Below are positions 12,994-23,350 of a DNA stretch of 64,000 nucleotides, piece by piece (the stretch's first letter is position 1; each line of letters starts with the position of its first letter). The notes beneath the pieces are model-generated. The model was not told the origin of the DNA. It saw nothing but the letters and a program-made list of their open reading frames with translations, and did not search any database. The DNA is from Hydractinia symbiolongicarpus (Eukaryota > Cnidaria > Hydrozoa > Anthoathecata > Hydractiniidae): positions 5,148,001 through 5,212,000 of the forward strand of contig NC_079880.1 of assembly GCF_029227915.1 (NCBI RefSeq), given 5' to 3'. The position numbers and the translations under genes are program-made.

Positions 12994-15900
12994 ACAAAGA
13001 AAGTACCCTGTGAGTAAGCTCATTTCCAGAACGATTTTTTAAATTATTTTTTTACCACTAAAACGCATAAGACTTGTAGTTTTTAAAAATGTTTTCATTT
13101 TTGATGAGACGCTGAATAAAAGAAGTTTAATCGACGGCGAACGAAAACCCGCCATTCCCCGTAAACCCCGGACTCGACCCGTATAGTCAAAAGTATACAA
13201 AGAAAGTACCCAGGGAGTAAACTCATTTCCCGAACGATTTTTTATATTATTTTCTTTACCACTAAAACGCATGAGACTTGTAGTTTTCAAAAATGTTTTC
13301 ATTTTTGATGAGACGCTTAATGAAAGAGGTTTAATCGCCGAAAAACGAATACCCGCGATTTTCCGTAAATCCCGGGCTTGCCCGTATAGTCGAATGTATA
13401 CAAAGAAAGTAGCCTGTGAGTAAACTCATTTCCAGAACGATTTTTTAAATTATTTTTTCACCACTAAAACGCATAAGACTTGCAGTTTTTAAAAATATTT
13501 TCATTTTTGATGAAACGCTGAATAAAAGAAGTTTAATCGCCGGCAAACGAAAACCCGCGATTTCCCGTAAATCCCGGCTTGGCCCGTATAGTCAAAAGTA
13601 TACAAAGAAAGTACACAGGGAGTAAACTCATTTCCCGAACGATTTTTTAAATTATTTTTTCACCACTAAAACGCATGAGACTTGTAGTTTTCAAAAATGT
13701 TTTTATTTTTGATGAGACGCTGAATAAAAGCAGTTTAATCGCCGGCAAACGAAAACCTGCGATTTCCCGTAAATCCCGGACTCGGCCCGTATAGTCAAAA
13801 GTATACAAAGAAAGTACCCAGCGAGTAAACTCATTTCCCGAACGATTTTTTAATTTTTTTTTTCACCACTAAAACGCATGAGACTTGAAGTTTTCAAAAA
13901 TGTTTTCATTTTTGATGAGACGGTTAATGAAAGAAGTTTAATCGCCGGCAAACGAAATCCCGCGATTTCCCGTAAATCCCTGGCTTGGCCCGTATAGTCG
14001 AATGTATACAAAGAAAGTACAAAGTGAGTAAACTCATTTCCCAAACGATTTTTTAATTTTTTTTTTCACCACTAAAACGCATGAGACTTGTAGTTTTCAA
14101 AAATGTTTTCATTTTTGATAAGACGCTGAATAAAAGAAGTTTAATCGCCCTCAAACGAAAATCCGCGATTTCCCCTAAATCCCGGACTCGGCCCGTATAG
14201 TCCAAAGTATACAAAGAAAGTACCCAGGGAGTAAACTCATTTCCCGAACGATTTTTTAAATTATTTTTTCACCACTAAAACGCATGAGACTTGTAGTTTT
14301 CAAAAATGTTTTCATTTTTGATGAGACGCTTATTAAAAGAGGTTTAATCGCCGGCAAACGAAATCCCGCGATTTCCCGTAAATCCCGGGCTTGGCTCGTA
14401 TAGTCGGATGTATACAAAGAAAGTACCCAGGGAGTAAACTCATTTCCCGAACGATTTTTTAATTTTGTTTTTTCACCACTAAAACGCATGAGACTTGAAG
14501 TTTTCAAAAATGTTTTCATTTTTGATGAGACGGTTGATGAAAGAAGTTTATTCGTCAGCAAACGAAATCCCGCGATTTCCCGTAAATCCCGGGCTTGGCC
14601 CGTGTAGTCGAATGTATACAAAGAAAGTACCCTGTGAGTAAACTCATTTCCCGAACGATTTTTTAAATTATTTTTTTACCACTAAAACGCATGAGACTTG
14701 TAGTTTTCAGAAATGTTTTCATTTTTGATGAGACGCTTAATGAAAGTGGTTATTCGCCAGCAAACGAAAACCCGCGATTTCCCGTAAATCCCGGGCTTGG
14801 CCCGTATAGTCGAATGTATACAAAGAAAGTACCCTGTGAGTAAACTCATTTCCAAAACGATTTTTTAAATTATCTTTTCACCACTAAAACGCATGAGACT
14901 TGTAGTTTTCAAAAATATTTTCATATTTGATGGGACGCTGAATAAAAGAAGTTTAATCGCCGGCAAACGAAAATCCGCGATTTCCCGTAAATCCCGGACT
15001 CGGCCCGTATAGTCAAAAGTATACAAAGAAAGTACCCAGGAAGTAAACTCATTTCCCGAACGATTTTTTAAATTTTTCTTTCACCACTAAAACGCATGAG
15101 ACTTGTAGTTTTCAAAATAGTTTTCATTTTTGATGAGACGCTTAATGAAAGAGGTTTAATCGCCGGAAAACGAAAACCCGCTATTTACCGTAAATCCCGG
15201 GCTTGGCCCGTATAGTCGAATGTATACAAAGAAAGTACCCTGTGAGTAAACTCATTTCCAGAACGATTTTTTAAATTATTTTTTCACCAATAAAACGCAT
15301 AAGACTTGTAGTTTTTAAAAATGTTTTCATTTTTGATGAGACGCTGAATAAAAGAAGTTTAATCGACGGCAAACGAAAACCCGCCATTCCCCGTAAACCC
15401 CGGACTCGACCCGTATAGTCAAAAGTATACAAAGAAAGTACCCAGGGAGTAAACTCATTTCCCGAACGATTTTTTATATTATTTTCTTTACCACTAAAAC
15501 GCATGAGACTTGTAGTTTTCAAAAATGTTTTCATTTTTGATGAGACGCTTAATGAAAGAGGTTTAATCGCCGAAAAACGAATACCCGCGATTTTCCGTAA
15601 ATCCCGGGCTTGGCCCGTATAGTCGAATGTATACAAAGAAAGTAGCCTATGAGTAAACTCATTTCCAGAACGATTTTTTAAATTATTTTTTCACCACTAA
15701 AACGCATAAGACTTGTAGTTTTTAAAAATATTTTCATTTTTGATGAAACGCTGAATAAAAGAAGTTTAATCGCCGGCAAACGAAAACCAGCGATTTCCCG
15801 TAAATCCCGGCTTGGCCCGTATAGTCAAAAGTATACAAAGAAAGTACCCAGGGAGTAAACTCATTTCCCAAACGATTTTTTAAATTATTTTTTCACCACT

Positions 15901-18900
15901 AAAACGCATGAGACTTGTAGTTTTCAAAAATGTTTTTATTTTTGATGAGACGCTGAATAAAAGCAGTTTAATCGCCGGCAAACGAAAACCTGCGATTTCC
16001 CGTAAATCCCGGACTCGGCCCGTATAGTCAAAAGTATACAAAGAAAGTACCCAGGGAGTAAACTCATTTTCCGAACGATTTTTTAATTTTTTTTTTCACC
16101 ACTAAAACGCATGAGACTTGAAGTTTTCAAAAATGTTTTAATTTTTGATGAGACGGTTAATGAAAGAAGTTTAATCGCCGGCAAACGAAATCCCGCGATT
16201 TCCCGTAAATCCCGGGCTTGGCCCGTATAGTCGAATGTATACAAAGAAAGTACAAAGTGAGTAAACTCATTTCCCAAACGATTTTTTAAATTATTTTTTC
16301 ACCACTAAAACGCATGAGACTTGTAGTTTTCAAAAATGTTTTTATTTTTGATGAGACGCTGAATAAAAGCAGTTTAATCGCCGGCAAACGAAAACCTGCG
16401 ATTTCCCGTAAATCCCGGACTCGGCCCGTATAGTCAAAAGTATACAAAGAAAGTACCCAGGGAGTAAACTCATTTTCCGAACGATTTTTTAATTTTTTTT
16501 TTCACCACTAAAACGCATGAGACTTGAAGTTTTCAAAAATGTTTTCATTTTTGATGAGACGGTTAATGAAAGAAGTTTAATCGCCGGCAAACGAAATCCC
16601 GCGATTTTCCGTAAATCCCGGGCTTGGCCCGTATAGTCGAATGTATACAAAGAAAGTACAAAGTGAGTAAACTCATTTCCCAAACGATTTTTTAATTTTT
16701 TTTTTTTTCACCACTAAAACGCATGAGACTTGTAGTTTTCAAAAATGTTTTCATTTTTGATGAGACGCTTAATGAAAGAGGTTTAATCGCCGGCAAACGA
16801 AATCCCGTGTTTTCCTGTAAATCCGGGGCTTGGCCCGTATAGTCGAATGTATACAAAGAAAGTACCCAGGGAGTAAACTCATTTCCCGAACGATTTTTTA
16901 AATTTTTTTTTCACCACTAAAACGCATGAGACTTGTAGTTTTCAAAAATGTTTTTATTTTTGATGAGACGCTGAATAAAAGCAGGTTAATCGCCGGCAAA
17001 CGAAAACCTGCGATTTCCCGTAAATCCCGGACTCGGCCCGTATAGTCAAAAGTATACAAAGAAAGTACCCAGGGAGTAAACTCATTTTCCGAACGATTTT
17101 TTAATTTTTTTTTTCACCACTAAAACGCATGAGACTTGAAGTTTTCAAAAATGTTTTCATTTTTGATGAGACGGTTAATGAAAGAAGTTTAATCGCCGGC
17201 AAACGAAATCCCGCGATTTCCCGTAAATCCCGAGCTTGGCCCGTATAGTCGAATGTATACAAAGAAAGTACAAAGTGAGTAAACTCATTTCCCAAACGAT
17301 TTTTTAATTTTTTTTTTTCACCACTAAAACGCATGAGACTTGTAGTTTTCAAAAATGTTTTCATTTTTGATGAGACGCTTAATGAAAGAAGTTTAATCGC
17401 CGGCAAACGAAATCCCGCAATTTCCCGTAAATCCCGGGCTTGGCCCGTATAGTCGAATGTATACAAAGAAAGTACAAAGTGAGTAAACTCATTTCCCAAA
17501 CGATTTTTTAAATTATTTTTTCACCACTAAAACGCATGAGACTTGTAGTTTTCAAAAATGTTTTTATTTTTGATGAGACGCTTAATGAAAGAGGTTTAAT
17601 CGCCGGCAAACGAAATCCCGCGTTTTCCTGTAAATCCGGGGCTTGGCCCGTATAGTCGAATGTATACAAAGAAAGTACCCAGGGAGTAAACTCATTTCCC
17701 GAACGATTTTTTAAATTATTTTTTCACCACTAAAACGCATGAGACTTGTAGTTTTCAAAAATGTTTTTATTTTTGATGAGACGCTTAATGAAAGAGGTTT
17801 AATCGCCGGCAAACGAAATCCCGCGTTTTCCTGTAAATCCGGGGCTTGGCCCGTATAGTCGAATGTATACAAAGAAAGTACCCAGGGAGTAAACTCATTT
17901 CCCGAACGATTTTTTAAATTATTTTTTCACCACTAAAACGCATGAGACTTGTAGTTTTCAAAAACGTTTTTATTTTTGATGAGACGCTTAATGAAAGAGG
18001 TTTAATCGCCGGCAAACGAAATCCCGCGTTTTCCTGTAAATCCGGGGCTTGGCCCGTATAGTCGAATGTATACAAAGAAAGTACCCAGGGAGTAAACTCA
18101 TTTCCCGAACGATTTTTTAAATTATTTTTTCACCACTAAAACGCATGAGACTTGTAGTTTTCAAAAATGTTTTTATTTTTGATGAGACGCTGAATAAAAG
18201 AAGTTTAATCGCCGGCAAACGAAAACCTGCGATTTCCCGTAAATCCCGGACTCGGCCCGTATAGTCAAAAGTATACAAAGAAAGTACCCAGGGAGTAAAC
18301 TCATTTTCCGAACGATTTTTTAATTTTTTTTTTCACCACTAAAACGCATGAGACTTGAAGTTTTCAAAAATGTTTTCATTTTTGATGAGACGGTTAATAA
18401 AAGAAGTTTAATCGCCGGCAAACGAAATCCCGCGATTTCCCGTAAATCCCGGGCTTGGCCCGTATAGTCGAATGTATACAAAGAAAGTACAAAGTGAGTA
18501 AACTCATTTCCCAAACGATTTTTTAATTTTTTTTTTCACCACTAAAACGCATGAGACTTGTAGTTTTCAAAAATGTTTTCATTTTTGATGAGACGCTTAA
18601 TGAAAGAGGTTTAATCGCCGGCAAACGAAATCCCGCGTTTTCCTGTAAATCCGGGGCTTGGCCCGTATAGTCGAATGTATACAAAGAAAGTACCCAGGAA
18701 GTAAACTCATTTCCCGAACGATTTTTTAAATTTTTTTTTCACCACTAAAACGCATGAGACTTGTTGTTTTCAAAAATGTTTTTATTTTTGATGAGACGCT
18801 GAATAAAAGAAGTTTAATCGCCCTTAAACAAAAATCCGCGATTTCCCGTAAACCCCGGACTCGGCCCGTATAGTCCAAAGTATACAAAGAAAGTACCCAG

Positions 18901-19289
18901 GGAGTAAACTCATTTCCCGAACGATTTTTTAAATTATTTTTTCACCAATAAAACGCATGAGACTTGTAGTTTTCAAAAATGTTTTCATTTTTGATGAGAC
19001 GCTTATTAAAAGAGGTTTAATCGCCGGCAAACGAAATCCCGCGATTTCCCGTAAATCCCGGGCTTGGCCCGTATAGTCGAATGTATACAAAGAAAGTACC
19101 AAGGGAGTAAACTCATTTACCGAACGATTTTTTAATATTTTTTTTCACCACTAAAACGCATGAGACTTGAAGTTTTCAAAAATGTTTTCATTTTTGATGA
19201 GAGGGTTGATGAAAGAAGTTTAATCGCCAGCAAACGAAATCCCGCGATTTCCAGTAAATCCCGGGCTTGGCCCGTGTAGTCGAATGTAA
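12994..19289 (-). repeat. 31-monomer HOR, copy 2 (6296 bp)
   Basis: This is a direct tandem duplicate of 6698-12993 in the same order and orientation. Sequence shared with the start of the next unit continues to 19313, where TAAACTCATT departs from TAAGCTCATT. The near absence of differences over 6.3 kb, against obvious differences between neighbouring monomers, points to a recent duplication by unequal exchange or replication slippage. An assembly duplication cannot be excluded from sequence alone. Confidence 0.93.
17512..18120 (-). repeat. Second copy of the three-monomer run
   Basis: This is identical in layout to 11216-11824, at an offset of 6296, including the AAAACG variant in the third unit. 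The trio was therefore formed before the 31-monomer duplication. Confidence 0.82.
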
Positions 19290-19313
19290 ACAAAGAAAGT
19301 ACCCTGTGAGTAA

Positions 19314-20130
19314 ACTCATTTCCCGAACGATTTTTTAAATTATTTTTTTACCACTAAAACGCATGAGACTTGTAGTTTTCAGAAATGTTTTCATTTTTGA
19401 TGAGACGCTTAATGAACGTGGTTTAATCGACAGCAAACGAAAACCCGCGATTTCCCGTAAATCCCGGGGTTGGCCCGTATAGTCGAATGTATACAAAGAA
19501 AGTACCCTGTGAGTAAACTCATTTCCAAAACGATTTTTTAAATTATCTTTTCACCACTAAAACGCATGAGACTTGTAGTTTTTAAAAATGTTTTCATTTT
19601 TGATGAGACGCTGAATAAAAGAAGTTTAATCGACGGCAAACGAAAACCCGGCATTTCCCGTAAACCCCGGACTCGACCCGTATAGTCAAAAGTATACAAA
19701 GAAAGTACCCAGGTAGTAAACTCATTTCCCGAACGATTTTTTATATTATTTTCTTTACCACTAAACGCATGAGACTTGTAGTTTTCAAAAATATTTTCAT
19801 ATTTGATGGGACGCTGAATAAAAGAAGTTTAATCGCCGGCAAACGAAAATCCGCGATTTCCCGTAAATCCCGGACTCGGCCCGTATAGTCAAAAATATAC
19901 AAAGAAAGTACCCAGGAAGTAAACTCATTTCCCGAACGATTTTTTAAATTATTTTTTCACCACTAAAACGCGTGAGACTTGTAGTAGTCAAAAATGTTTT
20001 CATTTTTGATGAGACGCTGAACAAAAGCAGTTTAATCGGCGGCAAACGAAAACCTGCGATTTCCCGTAAATCCCGGACTCGGCCCGTATAGTCAAAAGTA
20101 TACAAAGAAAGTACCCAGGGAGTAAACTCA
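19314..20130 (-). repeat. Left-arm edge monomers before the orientation switch
   Basis: Four monomers lead to the switch. The first three resemble 5.9-6.5 kb, including CTCGACCCG and TTATATTATTTTCTTTACC. The last carries private changes (CGCGTGAGACTTGTAGTAGTC, CTGAACAAAAGCAG, AATCGGCGGC). Extra divergence at the end of a homogenised array is what reduced exchange at an edge would give. Confidence 0.78.
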
Positions 20131-20149
20131 GGGTACTTTCTTTGTATAC
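20098..20149. other. Array orientation switch (inversion junction)
   Basis: The 19 bases at 20098-20116 are the exact reverse complement of 20131-20149, with a 14-nt spacer (AGGGAGTAAACTCA) at 20117-20130. Left of it all monomers read minus and right of it all read plus. The left side breaks within ...GTAAACTCA; the right side resumes at GGGTACTTTC, where native right-arm monomers read CTCACAGGGTAC. A 2-nt CA overlap is therefore possible at the join. Outside the stem the sides differ: TTTTGAC (class B, reverse-complemented left side) against ATTCGAG (class A-like right side). Confidence 0.93.
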
Positions 20150-20460
20150 ATTCGAGTATACGGGCTAAGCCCGGGATTTACGGGAAATTGCGGGTTTTCG
20201 TTTGCCGGCGATTAAACTTCTTTTATTCAGCGTTTCATCAAAAATGAAAACATTTTTAAAAACTACATGTCTTATGCATTTTAGTGGTGAAAAAATATTT
20301 TAAAAAATCGTTCTGGAAATGAGTTTACTCACAGGGTACTTTCTTTGTATACATTCGACTATACGGGCCAAGCCCGGGATTTACGGGAAATCGCGGGTTT
20401 TCGTTTTTCGGCGATTAAACTTGTTTTATTCAGCGTCTCATCAAAAATGAAAACGTTTTT
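20131..20460 (+). repeat. Right-arm edge monomers after the switch
   Basis: The first one and a half plus-orientation monomers carry private variants: TTCGAGTATACGGGCTAAG, AAATTGCGGG, ACATGTCTTATGCATTTTAG and AATATTTTAAAAAATCGTTC. They are more diverged than the units further in and are not the mirror image of the last left-arm monomers. Confidence 0.78.
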
Positions 20461-20659
20461 AAAAACTACAAGTCTCATGGGCTTTAGTGGTGAAATAATA
20501 ATTTAAAAAATCGTTTGGGAAATGAGTTTACTCCCTGGGTACTTTCTTTGTATACTTTTGACTATACGGGCCGAGTCCAGGATTTACGGGAAATCGCAGG
20601 TTTCGTTTGCCGGCGATTAAACTTCTTTTATTCAGCGTCTCATCAAAAATGAAAACATT

Positions 20660-22290
20660 TTTAAAAACTACAAGTCTCATGCGTTTTAGTGGTGAAAAAG
20701 TAATTTAAAAATCGTTCAGGAAATGAGTTTACTCACTGGGTACTTTCTTTGTATACTTTTGACTATACGGGCCGAGTCCGGGATTTACGGGAAATCGCAG
20801 GTTTTCGTTTGCTGGCGATTAAACTTCTTTTATTCAGCGTCTCATCAAAAATGAAAACATTTTTGAAAACTACAAGTCTCATGCGTTTTAGTGGTGAAAA
20901 AATAATTTAAAAAATCGTTCGGGAAATCAGTTTACTCCCTGGGTACTTTCTTTGTATACTTTTGACAATACGGGCCGAGTCCGGGATTTACGGGAAATCG
21001 CAGGTTTTCGTTTGCCGGCGATTAAACTTTTTTTATTCAGCGTCTCATCAAAAATGAAAATATTTTTAAAAACTACAAGTCTCATGCGTTTTAGTGGTGA
21101 AAAAAAAAATTAAAAAATCGTTCGGGAAATGAGTTTACTCCCTAGGTACTTTCTTTGTATACATTCGACTATACGGGCCAAGCCCGGGATTTACGGGAAA
21201 TCGCAGGATTTCGTTTGCCGGCGATTAAACTTGTTTTATTCAGCGTCTCATCAAAAATGAAAACATTTTTGAAAACTACAAGTCTCGTGCGTTTTAGTGG
21301 TGAAAAAATAATTTAAAAATTCGTTAGGGAAATGAGTTTACTCACTGGGTACTTTCCTTGTATACTTTTGACTATACGGGCAGAGACCGGGATTTACGGG
21401 AAATTGCGGGTTTTCGTTTGCCGGCGATTAAACTTGTTTTATTCAGCGTCTCATCAAAAATGAAAACGTTTTTAAAAACTACAAGTCTCATGCGTTTTAG
21501 TGGTGAAAAAGTAATTTAAAAATCGTTCGGGAAATGAGTTTACTCACTGGGTACTTTCTTTGTATACTTTTGACTATACGGGCCGAGTCCGGGATTTACG
21601 GGAAATCGCAGGTTTTCGTTTGCTGGCGATTAAACTTCTTTTATTCAGCGTCTCATCAAAAATGAAAACATTTTTGAAAACTACAAGTCTCATGCGTTTT
21701 AGTGGTGAAAAAATAATTTAAAAAATCGTTCGGGAAATGAGTTTACTCCCTGGGTACTTTCTTTGTATACTTTTGACAATACGGGCCGAGTCCGGGATTT
21801 ACGGGAAATCGCAGGTTTTCGTTTGCCGGCGATTAAACTTTTTTTATTCAGCGTCTCATCAAAAATGAAAACATTTTTAAAAACTACAAGTCTCATGCGT
21901 TTTAGTGGTGAAAAAAAAAATTAAAAAATCGTTCGGGAAATGAGTTTACTCCCTAGGTACTTTCTTTGTATACATTCGACTATACGGGCCAAGCCCGGGA
22001 TTTACGGGAAATCGCAGGATTTCGTTTGCCGGCGATTAAACTTGTTTTATTCAGCGTCTCATCAAAAATGAAAACATTTTTAAAAACTACAAGTCTCGTG
22101 CGTTTTAGTGGTGAAAAAATAATTTAAAAATTCGTTAGGGAAATGAGTTTACTCACTGGGTACTTTCCTTGTATACTTTTGACTATACGGGCAGAGACCG
22201 GGATTTACGGGAATATGCGGGTTTTCGTTTGCCGGCGATTAAACTTGTTTTATTCAGCGTCTCATCAAAAATGAAAACGTTTTTAAAAAC
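20660..22290 (+). repeat. 4-monomer tandem duplication (811 bp x 2)
   Basis: Positions 20660-21480 and 21471-22290 match at an offset of 811, with few differences (for example CAGG/CGGG near 20718 and ATCAG/ATGAG near 20930). In version 2 (29360-30180) this tetramer is present once. Either version 1 gained a copy or version 2 lost one. Confidence 0.85.
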
Positions 22291-23158
22291 TACATGTCTC
22301 ATGGGCTTTAGAGGTGAAATAATAATTTAAAAATTCGTTTGGGAAATGAGTTTACTCCCTGGGTACTTTCTTTGTATACTTTTGACTATACGGGCCGAGT
22401 CCAGGATTTACGGGAAATCGCAGGTTTCGTTTGCCGGCGATAAAACTTCTTTTATTCAGCGTCTCATCAAAAATGAAAACATTTTTAAAAACTACAAGTC
22501 TCATGCGTTTTAGTGGTGAAAAAATAATTTAAAAAATCGTTCGGGAAATGAGTTTACTCCCTGGGTACTTTCTTTGTATACTTTTGACAATACGGGCTGA
22601 GTCCGGGATTTACGGGAAATCGCAGGTTTTCGTTTGCCGGCGATTAAACTTTTTTTATTCAGCGTCTCATCAAAAATGAAAACATTTTTAAAAACTACAA
22701 GTCTCATGCGTTTTAGTGGTGAAAAAAAAAATTAAAAAATCGTTCGGGAAATGAGTTTACTCCCTAGGTACTTTCTTTGTATACATTCGACTATACGGGC
22801 CAAGCCCGGGATTTACCGGAAATCGCAGGATTTCGTTTTCCGGCGATTAAACCTCTTTCATTAAGCGTCTCATCAAATATGAAAACATTTTTGAAAAGTA
22901 CAAGTCTCATGCGTTTTAGTGGTGAAAAAATAATTTAAAAAATCGTTCGGAAAATGAGTTTACTCCCTGGGTACTTTCTTTGTATACTTTTGACTACACG
23001 GGCCGAGTCCGGGATTTACGGGAAATCGCAGGTTTTCGATTGCCGGCGATTAAACTTCTTTTATTCAGCGTCTCATCAAAAATGAAAACATTTTTGAAAA
23101 CTACAAGTCTCAGCCGTTTTAGTGGTGAAAAAATATTTTAAAAAATCGTTCGGGAAAT

Positions 23159-23350
23159 GAGTTTACATCCCGGGTACTTTCTTTACTATACAGGCCGTGT
23201 CCGGGATTTACGGGAAATCGCAGGTTTTCGTTTGCCGGCGATTAAACTTCTTTTATTCAGCGTCTCATCAAAAATGAAAACATTTTTGAAAACTACAAGT
23301 CTCATGCGTTTTAGTGGTGAAAAAATAATTTAAAAAATCGTTCGGGAAAT
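23159..23350 (+). repeat. 192-bp deletion monomer, ACATCCCGGG class
   Basis: The monomer begins GAGTTTACATCCCGGGTAC and then has CTTTACTATAC where full monomers have CTTT-GTATACTTTTG-ACTATAC. This is a clean loss of 11 nt. The same paired changes occur near 28018, 31048, 35903, 42586, 43793, 49257, 49450, 50858, 51050, 51645, 51836, 57635, 59237 and 60637. All appear to descend from one deletion event; I saw none in the left arm. Confidence 0.88.

Larger units (their letters stand above)
1..20130 (-). repeat. Left satellite arm, ~99 monomers of ~203 bp, minus orientation
   Basis: This is a continuous tandem array. Landmarks such as GTATACAAAGAAAGTACC, AACGATTTTTTAA and GATGAGACGCTgAATaAAAG recur about every 203 bases without interruption. 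It is the reverse complement of the array right of 20131. Monomers are mostly 203 bp, with 204-bp forms where a poly-T run is longer. Several variants appear only in this arm: ACTTGAAGTTTTC, GACGGTTAATG and GTACAAAGTGAG. No gene or foreign insertion is visible. The family is unidentified; a structural heterochromatin role is inferred from the organisation alone. Confidence 0.97.

Noticed and set aside
6698-19313. Calling the 31-mer duplication a certain assembly error because of its near identity
   Set aside because: Recent satellite duplications can be this similar, and the junction is in perfect monomer register. Sequence alone cannot decide; read depth is needed.
20098-20149. Transposon terminal inverted repeat or Rho-independent terminator at the palindromic junction
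   Set aside because: The stem is the two arms of the same satellite meeting head on. There is no transposase, no target-site duplication and no non-satellite sequence on either side.
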